Positions 55,890 to 63,344 of a DNA stretch of 64,000 bases are shown piece by piece. The stretch is from the NCBI GenBank assembly GCA_035551355.1, contig DASZNF010000021.1, forward strand, positions 96,029 to 160,028, written 5' to 3'. The position numbers were made by a program, and so were the translations under genes. The notes beneath the pieces are model-generated. The model saw only the letters and a list, made by a program, of their open reading frames with translations. It was not told the DNA's origin and did not search any database. The stretch is from DATATV01 sp035551355 (GTDB taxonomy: Bacteria; Actinomycetota; Actinomycetes; Mycobacteriales; Pseudonocardiaceae). The first letter of the stretch is position 1, and every line of letters begins with the position of its first letter.

Positions 55890-57182
55890 ATGGATCGGCA
55901 ATGGGGTTTCCGCACCCGCGCGCTGCACGCGGGCGCCGTCCCGGACTCGGCGACCGGCGCCCGGGCGGTGCCGATCTACCAGAGCACCAGCTTCGTGTTC
56001 GAGAACACCGACGACGCGGCCAGCCTGTTCGCGCTGCAGAAGTACGGCACGATCTACAGCCGGATCTCCAACCCCACGGTGTCCGCGTTGGAGGAACGGC
56101 TGGCCAGCCTGGACGGCGGGCTTGGCGCGGTGTGCACGGCCAGCGGCCAGGCCGCCGAGTTCCTCACCTTCGCCTGCCTGGCCGGGATGGGCGACGAGAT
56201 CGTGGCCGGCGCCGGACTGTACGGCGGCACCATCACCCAGCTCGACGTGACCCTGCGCCGGTTCGGCGTCAACACGGTGTTCGTGCCGGGTACGGAGCCC
56301 GATGCGGTGGCCGCGGCGATCACCGACCGGACCAAGCTGGTGTTCGCCGAGGTGATCGCCAACCCCTCCGGCGAGATCGCCGACATCGCGGCCCTGGCCG
56401 AGGTGGCACACGCGGCCGGGGTGCCGCTGGTCATCGACGCCACGCTGGCCACCCCGTACCTGTGCCGCCCGATCGAGCACGGCGCGGACATCGTCATCCA
56501 CTCGGCCACCAAGTTCCTCGGCGGCCATGGCACCACGCTCGGCGGGGCGGTGGTGGAGGCGGGCCGGTTCGACTGGGGCAACGGCCGGTTCCCGCTGATG
56601 ACCGAGCCGATCCCGTCCTACGGCGGTCTGTCCTGGTGGGGCAACTTCCAGGAGTTCGGTTTCCTGACCAAACTGCGGGCCGAGCAGCTGCGCGACATCG
56701 GCCCGAGTCTGTCCCCGATGGCCGCTTTCCAGTTGCTGCAGGGGGTTGAGACGCTGCCGCTGCGGATGGCCGCGCACCTGGACAACGCCCGCGCGGTCGC
56801 CGAATGGCTCGACGCCGACCCGCGCGTGTCCTACGTCCGCTGGGCCGGGCTGCCCGATCACCCGCACCACGAGCTGGCCCAGCGCTACCTCCCGCAGGGC
56901 CCCGGCGCCGTCTTCGCGTTCGGCGTGAAGGGTGGCCGCGAGGCGGGCCGCAAGTTCATCGAGTCGGTGCAGTTGTGCAGCCACCTGGCCAACGTGGGCG
57001 ACGCCCGCACGCTGGTCATCCACCCGGGATCCACGACGCACCAACAGTTGTCCGAGGAGCAGTTGCGGGCCGGTGGCGTGCCGCCGGATCTGGTGCGGAT
57101 CAGCGTCGGCCTTGAGGACGTCGACGATATCCTGTGGGACCTGGACCAGGCGCTGACCGAGGCCGCGAAGGAGGACGCGTGA
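55890..57182 (+). CDS. metY: O-acetylhomoserine sulfhydrylase
   Basis: 430 residues, PLP-dependent Cys/Met metabolism family. FRTRALHAGAVPDSATGARAVPIYQSTSFVF at the start, YSRISNPTVSALEERLASL, and the PLP lysine in HSATKFLGGHGT. SHLANVGDARTLVIHPGSTTHQQL at the end is typical of MetY rather than cystathionine gamma-synthase. It makes homocysteine from O-acetylhomoserine, the product of MetX, and sulfide. GGAGG lies 7 bases before the ATG. Followed by a CoA-binding gene with a GTGA overlap. Confidence 0.92.
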   Translation: MDRQWGFRTRALHAGAVPDSATGARAVPIYQSTSFVFENTDDAASLFALQKYGTIYSRISNPTVSALEERLASLDGGLGAVCTASGQAAEFLTFACLAGMGDEIVAGAGLYGGTITQLDVTLRRFGVNTVFVPGTEPDAVAAAITDRTKLVFAEVIANPSGEIADIAALAEVAHAAGVPLVIDATLATPYLCRPIEHGADIVIHSATKFLGGHGTTLGGAVVEAGRFDWGNGRFPLMTEPIPSYGGLSWWGNFQEFGFLTKLRAEQLRDIGPSLSPMAAFQLLQGVETLPLRMAAHLDNARAVAEWLDADPRVSYVRWAGLPDHPHHELAQRYLPQGPGAVFAFGVKGGREAGRKFIESVQLCSHLANVGDARTLVIHPGSTTHQQLSEEQLRAGGVPPDLVRISVGLEDVDDILWDLDQALTEAAKEDA

Positions 57183-57658
57183 ACGACACCTGGACGCAGC
57201 CTTCCGCGACCGAGCGATTGGCACTGCTGCGCCGAATCAGGACGGTCGCCATGGTCGGCGCCTCCCCGAATCCCTCGCGCGCCAGCAACTTCGTCGCCAC
57301 CTATCTGTTGTCCAGCACCGATTACGACGTCTATTTCGTCAACCCCAACGCCAAGGAGATCCTCGGCCGCCCGGTGTACCGCTCACTGGACGAGGTGCCC
57401 ACGGTGCCGGACGTGGTCGACGTGTTCCGCAAACCGGCCGACCTGCCCTCGGTGCTGTCGGAGGTGTTGAAGGTCGGCACATCGGCACTGTGGCTGCAGT
57501 TCGGCCTGTACGACGAGGCGATCGCCAACGAGGCCAAGGCGAACGGTTTGACCGTGGTGATGGACCGCTGCCTGAAAATCGAGCACGCCCGCTTCCACGG
57601 CGGCCTGCACCTCGCCGGTTTCAACACCGGTGTGATCAGCGCCCGCCGCGGCCGGTAG
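57179..57658 (+). CDS. CoA-binding domain protein (YccU-like)
   Basis: 159 residues with a Rossmann-like CoA-binding fold: VAMVGASPNPSRASNFVATYLL, FVNPNAKEILGRPVYRSLDEVP, VVDVFRKPADLPSV, LWLQFGLYDEAIANEAKANGLTVVMDRCLKIEH. The pattern resembles succinyl-CoA synthetase alpha N-terminal domains. Function unknown, but it is commonly encoded directly after MetY, which is also the case here, so it could assist sulfur or acyl metabolism. GTG start overlaps the metY stop. Confidence 0.85.
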   Translation: MNDTWTQPSATERLALLRRIRTVAMVGASPNPSRASNFVATYLLSSTDYDVYFVNPNAKEILGRPVYRSLDEVPTVPDVVDVFRKPADLPSVLSEVLKVGTSALWLQFGLYDEAIANEAKANGLTVVMDRCLKIEHARFHGGLHLAGFNTGVISARRGR

Positions 57659-57695
57659 CCCGCGCGGTCAGCAAGGGGTCTCGCTCCGCCGGTGG

Positions 57696-57803
57696 GTGGA
57701 GAGGATCTCCACCCGGGTCCGCCGCCAGGCCCAGGCCGCGGAACCGGCCGAGCCCACCGAGCCCGCCACCGAGCGACTGCCCGCCCTGAGCTACCCCGCC
57801 TGA
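57696..57803 (+). CDS. uncertain small open frame with coding-like codons
   Basis: 35 codons from GTG 57696 (VERISTRVRRQAQAAEPAEP onward), nearly all G/C-ending. No strong ribosome-binding site. Might be a small gene or the end of a lost one. Confidence 0.22.
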   Translation: MERISTRVRRQAQAAEPAEPTEPATERLPALSYPA

Positions 57804-57820
57804 CCCAGCCGAGACCGTCA

Positions 57821-57849
57821 ACTGCCCGGGCCACCACGGCCCGGGCAGT
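57821..57849. terminator. convergent hairpin terminator
   Basis: Perfect 12-bp inverted repeat (ACTGCCCGGGCC with GGCCCGGGCAGT, 5-base loop), touching the stop codon of the next minus-strand gene. Confidence 0.85.
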
Positions 57850-58526
57850 CACATCCTGCGGGCGTTCCAGCGCGACGAACCGACGATCGACCCGATGACC
57901 TCGGCCAGCCGGTCCGGCTGCCGGGTCGGGCACACCCACACACCCGATCGGGTGCCCACCTGCGATGTCGCGATCGCCGCCGCCTGGCGTACGCGAAACT
58001 CCGGAAACCTCGCGTACTGCTCGTCGATCTCCAGCACCAAAGCCGCCCGCATCATGGGCGGAGTAAGCATTCCCAGCGCGAACCCGACCGCCATTCCACC
58101 CCGCGCACGGACTCCCCGGCTGGTCGCGCGCCGACTCTCCTTGGCGAGCCGGCGGAGTTCCCGCCGGTCCCGGGTGACACGCATGGACAACACTCCGGGC
58201 CAGCCGACCTCGAACACCCGATAGGCCTGGAAAGACGGCGCCGGGCGATGCCGCCGGTTGGCGCCGGGGCGCCGCACATTGCCGATGCGCACCCCATCCG
58301 CGTCGATCCGCAGCCCGGTCGGCCAGTGCACGAAGATGTACATGCTGCCGGTGAAGATCCACAGGAGCAGCGCGATCGCGGCGGGGAACAGGTACCCCTC
58401 CTGCCCGGTCGCTCCGCCGGCCACCGCCGCCAACACCACGATGATCGGCAGGCCCACTCCTGACAACACGACCACCGGCCGCAGCGCGGCTCGATCTTCC
58501 GCGTACTCCACGCGCGCCTCGGTCAT
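57849..58526 (-). CDS. hypothetical membrane protein of the WXG operon
   Basis: 225 residues. Two close N-terminal helices (VVVLSGVGLPIIVVLAAVAG and FPAAIALLLWIFTGSMYIFV) and then a soluble part with FEVGWPGVLSMRVTRDRREL and a further weak hydrophobic segment. Unknown family. Last gene of a four-gene minus-strand operon with WXG-like genes, overlapping its neighbour by four bases, so it is probably linked to type VII secretion substrates or their surface handling. Confidence 0.65.
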   Translation of the reverse strand: MTEARVEYAEDRAALRPVVVLSGVGLPIIVVLAAVAGGATGQEGYLFPAAIALLLWIFTGSMYIFVHWPTGLRIDADGVRIGNVRRPGANRRHRPAPSFQAYRVFEVGWPGVLSMRVTRDRRELRRLAKESRRATSRGVRARGGMAVGFALGMLTPPMMRAALVLEIDEQYARFPEFRVRQAAAIATSQVGTRSGVWVCPTRQPDRLAEVIGSIVGSSRWNARRM

Positions 58527-59341
58527 CGCGCCGCTGTCCCCACGAGCACCCTCCGCGTCAGTTCGTTTGCCACATCGTCTGCTGTGCCGGCGTTTTCGCC
58601 CCGGATCGGCCCGTCGTCGTCGGTCACGACGAGCCGCCCGTCGGATTCCCGGTTCGCCGTCAGCCGGATCCGGGTCAGTCCTTCGCCTTCGCTGTTGCGA
58701 TACAGGTCCAAGGTGCGCGTCGCCGCCGATTGATCATCACACAACCACGACGCCAGCGTCGAAATCGATCGTCCCGGCGACAACAGTACATATTTGTACA
58801 ACTGGTGCAGATCGTCGCGCCGGGCCAGGTCTTCCGCGCGGCTGAGTACCACGTGCTGCTGGACGCCAAAGCCGATCCGCTCGTTGCTGGCCCGTTCGAC
58901 GAGCACCGCCCGCACCCCCATGTCTTCCTGGGCGATTCCGTACATCCTGGGCGCGCCGCGCTGTTCGCCGTCCACCGCGCACTGCACCAGGAAAGCCGGT
59001 TGATTCCGGGCCATCATGATCAATCCGAGCGCGGGCGCGATCCGGGCCAGTGGCCGGCCGCCCGCCTCGGGTACGGACTGGGGCGGATCCATCAACCGCC
59101 GACCGGCCAAACCGCGGAACGCGTCTCCGGTCAGTTGCTCGCGGTAGGCGTCGGGCAGGTTCACCCACGCCCGCCACACCGGCTCGTCGAAGACGGCCTG
59201 GAAAGCCGCGCCCAGCGCACACAGGTCGACGCCGATCAGATCCGGCAGCAACGCAGCGCCGTCCCGGGCGGCCGCCACCAGCAGCGCCTCCGCCGCCGCG
59301 ACATCGGCCTGCCTCGGGTCGGCCGGTTCGTCGGCGGTCAC
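58523..59341 (-). CDS. hypothetical protein of the WXG operon
   Basis: 272 residues, soluble, no recognised motif. PRMYGIAQEDMGVRAVLVERASNERIGFGVQQHVVLSRAEDLARRDDL and STLASWLCDDQSAATRTLDLYRNSEGE are its most structured parts. The size and operon position recall EspG-type chaperones of ESX substrates, but I do not see clear EspG motifs, so no such call is made. GTG at 59341 overlaps the stop of the WXG-containing gene by four bases. Confidence 0.6.
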   Translation of the reverse strand: MTADEPADPRQADVAAAEALLVAAARDGAALLPDLIGVDLCALGAAFQAVFDEPVWRAWVNLPDAYREQLTGDAFRGLAGRRLMDPPQSVPEAGGRPLARIAPALGLIMMARNQPAFLVQCAVDGEQRGAPRMYGIAQEDMGVRAVLVERASNERIGFGVQQHVVLSRAEDLARRDDLHQLYKYVLLSPGRSISTLASWLCDDQSAATRTLDLYRNSEGEGLTRIRLTANRESDGRLVVTDDDGPIRGENAGTADDVANELTRRVLVGTAAR

Positions 59342-60408
59342 AGCCACCCCGTCACGGTGTTCCAGGCCGAGGAGGCCGCGTGGCCAACCGCATGCGCGGC
59401 GGTGGTCGCCCCGGACGCGACCGCGTGGCCGACCGTGTCGGCGGTGTTGTGGAACCACTGCCAGTGGTGATACAGGTAATCGCCGCCCAGGTAGACCCCG
59501 GTGCCGATCATCGTGACCTCGCCGACCACCGGAATCTCGTCCGTCGCCATGTTGGCGACCACCAGGGCGCCGTTGACCCCCGCGGCGGCCCGGTCCACAT
59601 TGCCCATCACGCCCGAGTCCTGCGGTTTGATGATCGTGCCGAGATCGCCGATCACCGCCGTGCCGCCAAGGACCTTGCTGGCGACATCGCCGACCGCGGT
59701 GGCCTTACCCACCCAGCTCGTGTCGGAGGCCCACTGCTTGGTGAAGGCCTCCGCGGCGTCGACCTTGGTGGTGAACCGGTTCGCCATGGACGTCACGTCG
59801 TCCCAGGAGGCCAACCCGTTGTCCGCGTCGTGGGCGAGCGAGCTGACGTCCGACCACCATTCGTCGACCTGGCCCGGCATCTCCTTCTGCCAGTCCGCGA
59901 CCGCCTCGGTGACCGATTCGCCCTTCTTCAGCGCAGCCTCGAGCGCCGAGTCGGCGCCGAGCGCATCCCATGGGGCGTGCAGCTTCTCGATGAAGCCGCG
60001 GACCGGTTCGCTCTTCTCCCAGACCTTGTTCAGGTCCTCGACCGCCTGCTGCAACACGTTCTTGGTTTCGTCCGAGGACCGTCCCAGCTCACCGGTGGGC
60101 GCGTCGGCGGCGGAGGGAGTGGTCGCCGCGGCTGCCTGCTGTTGGGCGGACTTGAGCGCACCGGCGTAGCCACGGATCGCGTTGGCCACATTGGCCAGCG
60201 GCGCGGGGATGTTGCCGACGCCTTGCGAGACTCCGCCGGCGAAGTTGCTGTAGGCCTCCGCCGCCGCGCCCGACCAGTTGCTCGCGGTCCGGGCCTGGGC
60301 GGTGAAGGTTGTCGTGTCCGAGGACAGTTGGCCGACTGTTCCGGCGTGACCGTCCAGCGCGTCGGCCAGTCGCAGCAACGCATCCGGGTCACCAGGGGGC
60401 CCGCTCAC
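59338..60408 (-). CDS. WXG-domain large secreted-type protein
   Basis: 356 residues. The N-terminal 100 residues form a WXG/ESAT-6-like helical hairpin (TASNWSGAAAEAYSNFAGGVSQ with the WSG turn), followed by a helical central region (NVLQQAVEDLNKVWEKSEPVRGF) and a C-terminal part with hydrophobic glycine-alanine stretches (GGTAVIGDLGTII, AAAGVNGALVVANMATDEIP) and a final AHAVGHAASSAWNTVTGWL. It has the size and layout of type VII secretion substrates with toxin-like or membrane-active C-termini. GTGA overlaps on both sides. Confidence 0.72.
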   Translation of the reverse strand: MSGPPGDPDALLRLADALDGHAGTVGQLSSDTTTFTAQARTASNWSGAAAEAYSNFAGGVSQGVGNIPAPLANVANAIRGYAGALKSAQQQAAAATTPSAADAPTGELGRSSDETKNVLQQAVEDLNKVWEKSEPVRGFIEKLHAPWDALGADSALEAALKKGESVTEAVADWQKEMPGQVDEWWSDVSSLAHDADNGLASWDDVTSMANRFTTKVDAAEAFTKQWASDTSWVGKATAVGDVASKVLGGTAVIGDLGTIIKPQDSGVMGNVDRAAAGVNGALVVANMATDEIPVVGEVTMIGTGVYLGGDYLYHHWQWFHNTADTVGHAVASGATTAAHAVGHAASSAWNTVTGWL

Positions 60409-60716
60409 CGTGGGCCACCGGCCTTGTTCATCCGGTGCGTGTTGGCCTGTTCGGTCGAATCGTAGTTCCCGGCCGTCTGCTTGAGATTCTGGCCGACGAA
60501 ACCGAACAACGCGGCACTGTCCAGCATCGCCTTCGTCGCGGCGTCGGTCACCTGCGCGAGCAGCCCCGCCAACTCGGGCAGTCCGGCCGCTCCGGCCATC
60601 TGGGCCAGCGACTGGTTGACCCCGGTCGCGGTGGACTTCGCGGTGTCGCCAAGCCCGAGGATGCGCCCGCTGGCCGCATCGAGCTCTCCCGGTTGGACGG
60701 ACATGTTGTCACCCAC
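60405..60716 (-). CDS. WXG100/ESAT-6-like small protein
   Basis: 103 residues, two helices without cysteine. The turn motif is not a perfect W-x-G (it reads around GLPELAGLLAQV), but the length, composition and the following larger WXG protein fit a partner that forms a heterodimer for type VII export. GTG at 60716 has AGGAG 6-7 bases upstream. First gene of the operon; the core secretion machinery (EccC and others) is not in this window. Confidence 0.62.
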   Translation of the reverse strand: MGDNMSVQPGELDAASGRILGLGDTAKSTATGVNQSLAQMAGAAGLPELAGLLAQVTDAATKAMLDSAALFGFVGQNLKQTAGNYDSTEQANTHRMNKAGGPR

Positions 60717-60800
60717 GAGGCACTCCTCCCTCGTCGACGCGATGGGTGTCGGGCGCGCCCGACACGGTAGTGGATGTGCACCCGGTTCGCGGGCTGCGAC

Positions 60801-60851
60801 TTGACAAGGTACGTGTTACTCTCGTTAACTGTAACTCCGAGTAACACGTAC
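60801..60851 (+). promoter_or_regulatory. promoter with 13-bp palindromic operator, diiron oxygenase
   Basis: TTGACA (60801-60806), 17 bases, GTTAAC (60824-60829) as -35/-10. An exact inverted repeat overlaps it: GTACGTGTTACTC (60809-60821) with GAGTAACACGTAC (60839-60851). The palindrome would cover both the spacer and the transcription start, so a repressor (probably TetR-type, not in the window) is expected. Confidence 0.75.
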
Positions 60852-60878
60852 GGACAGGTCCAACCTCGGGAGGATGTC

Positions 60879-61802
60879 GTGGACACCACGGACACGAACG
60901 CTCCAGGTCGAACGGAGTCGCCGCCGGCCAGCCGGGGCGCCATGTCGCGGCGCCTGCTGGACTCGTCGGAGACGTTGTCCTACGACCCGGTCCAGGAGGT
61001 CGACTGGGACACCCCGCTGGACACCGATCACCACGGGGCCAGCCCGGAGTGGAGCACCCTGTACGGCACGGCCTACTGGGCCGAGCTGACCCCGGAACAA
61101 CAGCGCGAGCTGACCCGGCAGGAGGCCGCTTCGGTGGCCAGCACCGGGATCTGGTTCGAGATGATCCTGCAGCAGATGATGCTGCGTGACTTCTACGGCA
61201 AGGACCAGAGCGATCCGGCCTTCCAGTGGGCCCTCACCGAGATCGCCGACGAGTGCAGGCACTCCATCATGTTCGCGCGCGGCGCGGCCAAACTGCGCGC
61301 CCCGGCCTACCGCCCGCGCCGCCTGGTGCTTGAGCTGGGCCGGGTGTTCAAGACCCTCGCCTACGGCGAGGCGGCCTACGCGGCCATTCTGGTCGCCGAA
61401 GAGGTCCTGGACGTCATGCAGCGCGACTGGATGCGCGACGAGCGCGTGGCTCCCTTCGTCCGCACCATCAACAACATCCACGTGGTCGAGGAGTCCCGGC
61501 ACATGAAGTTCGCCCGGGAGGAGACCAAACGGCGCCTGTCCAGGGCGAGCTGGCTGCGCAGGCGCTGGAACGCGCTGGTGATCTCGATCGCCGCCTACCA
61601 CATCGTCGACGCCATGGTGAGCAAGCGCGTCTACGCCGTGGCCGGGCTGGACGTCCAGCGCGCCGTGCGGGAAGCCGCGAACAACGAGCACCACAAGTCC
61701 ATGCTGCGCTCCAGCTGCGCCGGACTGATGGAGTTCCTTGACTCCGCCGGGCTGCTCACCCGCGAAGCGTTGTGGTTCTACCAGCGCGCGAACCTGGTCT
61801 GA
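60879..61802 (+). CDS. AurF-family diiron oxygenase
   Basis: 307 residues. Helical bundle with carboxylate and histidine ligands: FEMILQQMMLRDFY, EIADECRHSIMF (E-x-x-H), VAEEVLDVMQRDWM, and HVVEESRHMKFAREE. AurF N-oxygenates aromatic amines; uncharacterised relatives may hydroxylate lipids or acyl groups. Electrons are needed, and the next gene encodes a ferredoxin-ferredoxin reductase, so the two form a complete oxygenase system. GTG 60879 follows GGGAGG. The palindromic promoter upstream implies tight repression. Confidence 0.85.
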   Translation: MDTTDTNAPGRTESPPASRGAMSRRLLDSSETLSYDPVQEVDWDTPLDTDHHGASPEWSTLYGTAYWAELTPEQQRELTRQEAASVASTGIWFEMILQQMMLRDFYGKDQSDPAFQWALTEIADECRHSIMFARGAAKLRAPAYRPRRLVLELGRVFKTLAYGEAAYAAILVAEEVLDVMQRDWMRDERVAPFVRTINNIHVVEESRHMKFAREETKRRLSRASWLRRRWNALVISIAAYHIVDAMVSKRVYAVAGLDVQRAVREAANNEHHKSMLRSSCAGLMEFLDSAGLLTREALWFYQRANLV

Positions 61803-61806
61803 ACCG

Positions 61807-63324
61807 GTGGCCTACGCGATCACCCAGACCTGCTGCAACGACGCGTCCTGCGTGTCGGTCTGCCCCGTCAACTGCATCCATCCGACGCCGGACGAGCCGG
61901 ATTTCGGCAGCACCGACATGCTCTACGTCGATCCGGTCGCCTGCATCGACTGCGGCGCGTGTGCCGACGCGTGCCCGGTCGACGCGATCTTCCCGGTGGA
62001 GGCGCTGACCGCCCCGCTGGACATCTACGCGGACATCAACGCCGGGTACTACCAGGAGCGCCAGCCGTCCGCGGCGCGGCGCGATCCAGCGCCGAACTTC
62101 CACGACTGGGCGCCGCCGGTGTTCTCCCGGGTCATCCCCAGCGATCTGCCCGCGCTGGACGTCGCGGTGGTCGGCACCGGCCCAGCCGGGATGTATGCGG
62201 TGCGGGATCTGTTGCTGCACACCACTTCCCGGGTCACCCTGATCGACCGGCTGGGCGTGCCGGGCGGACTGGTCCGATACGGCGTCGCGCCGGATCACCC
62301 GGCCACCAAGAAGATCGGCGAGAGCTTCGCCCGGTTCCACACCCACCCGCGGCTGCGGATGCGGCTGAACACCGAGATCGGCCGGGACGTCACCGTGGCC
62401 GACCTCGCCGCCCGGCACGACGCGGTGATCTACGCGGTCGGCGCCTCGGCCGACCGGCGGCTGGACATTCCCGGCGAGGAGCTGCCGGGCAGCATGCCGG
62501 CCACGACCGTTGTCGCCTGGTACAACGGACATCCGGACGTGCCGGCCGACGCGGTGGACCTGTCCGGGGAGCGCGTGGTCATCGTCGGCAACGGCAACGT
62601 CGCGCTGGACGTGGCCCGGATCCTGGTCGGCGATCCGGACCCGTTGGCGACCACCTCGATCTCGCCGGATGCGTTGGCGCGCCTGCGATCCAGCAAGGTG
62701 CGGGAGGTCGTGCTGCTGGCCCGGCGCGGACCGGAGGACGCCGCCTGCACCGCGCCCGAACTGCGCGCTCTCATCCAGCACCCGGACATCGACCTGGTGG
62801 TCGATTCCGGTTCGCTGCCGGAGGATGCCGTGCTCTCCGGCGGGAAAGCGGAGCTGTTGCGCGAGGTTTCCCAGGAGCAGGTGGACTTCACCGCCCCTCC
62901 CCCGGCCGACCGGCGGCGCATTGTGTTGCGGTTCCATTCCACCCCAACGGAGATCGTCGGTGACCAGCGGGTACGTGGGCTGCACGTCACCGGGCGGGAC
63001 GGGGATGTGGAGATCAGCACCGAGCAGGTGGTGCGGGCGATCGGGTATCGCGGACGCCCGGTGCCCGGGCTGCCCTTCGACGAGCGGACCGGCACCGTTG
63101 CGAACACCGGCGGCCGGGTGGACGGCGTGCCGGGCGCCTATGTCGTCGGCTGGATCAAGCGCGGGCCGTCCGGCGGGATCGGCGCGAACCGTATCTGCGC
63201 CGAGGAAACCATCAGCGCACTGCTTGAGGACGCCGGGTCCGGACTGCTGACCAGCCGCGACCGGCGCCGCGCGGCGCGATCGTTGTTCGGCCGCAAGCCC
63301 AAGGAGCGGGCGAAGGTCGAGTAG
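61807..63324 (+). CDS. ferredoxin fused to ferredoxin-NADP reductase (FprB-like)
   Basis: 505 residues. N-terminal ferredoxin with CCNDASCVSVCPVNCIHP and CIDCGACADACPVDAI, giving two clusters. Then an adrenodoxin reductase-type flavoprotein: FAD loop VVGTGPAGMYAVRDLL near 120, RLGVPGGLVRYGVAPDHP, NADPH loop VIVGNGNVALDVARIL near 265, and WIKRGPSGGIGANR near the end. It resembles mycobacterial FprB, which passes electrons from NADPH to an internal ferredoxin. Four bases downstream of the diiron oxygenase, with a GTG start, so clearly its electron donor. Confidence 0.92.
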   Translation: MAYAITQTCCNDASCVSVCPVNCIHPTPDEPDFGSTDMLYVDPVACIDCGACADACPVDAIFPVEALTAPLDIYADINAGYYQERQPSAARRDPAPNFHDWAPPVFSRVIPSDLPALDVAVVGTGPAGMYAVRDLLLHTTSRVTLIDRLGVPGGLVRYGVAPDHPATKKIGESFARFHTHPRLRMRLNTEIGRDVTVADLAARHDAVIYAVGASADRRLDIPGEELPGSMPATTVVAWYNGHPDVPADAVDLSGERVVIVGNGNVALDVARILVGDPDPLATTSISPDALARLRSSKVREVVLLARRGPEDAACTAPELRALIQHPDIDLVVDSGSLPEDAVLSGGKAELLREVSQEQVDFTAPPPADRRRIVLRFHSTPTEIVGDQRVRGLHVTGRDGDVEISTEQVVRAIGYRGRPVPGLPFDERTGTVANTGGRVDGVPGAYVVGWIKRGPSGGIGANRICAEETISALLEDAGSGLLTSRDRRRAARSLFGRKPKERAKVE

Positions 63325-63344
63325 GTTGTGAACCAGGCCGACGT

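Noticed and set aside
57636..57821. Glycine-rich minus-strand frame between the CoA-binding gene and the terminator
   Set aside because: Low-complexity composition, no ribosome-binding site, and overlap with the CoA-binding gene end.
58523..59341. EspG-type chaperone
   Set aside because: Position and size fit, but no clear EspG sequence pattern was seen; left as hypothetical.
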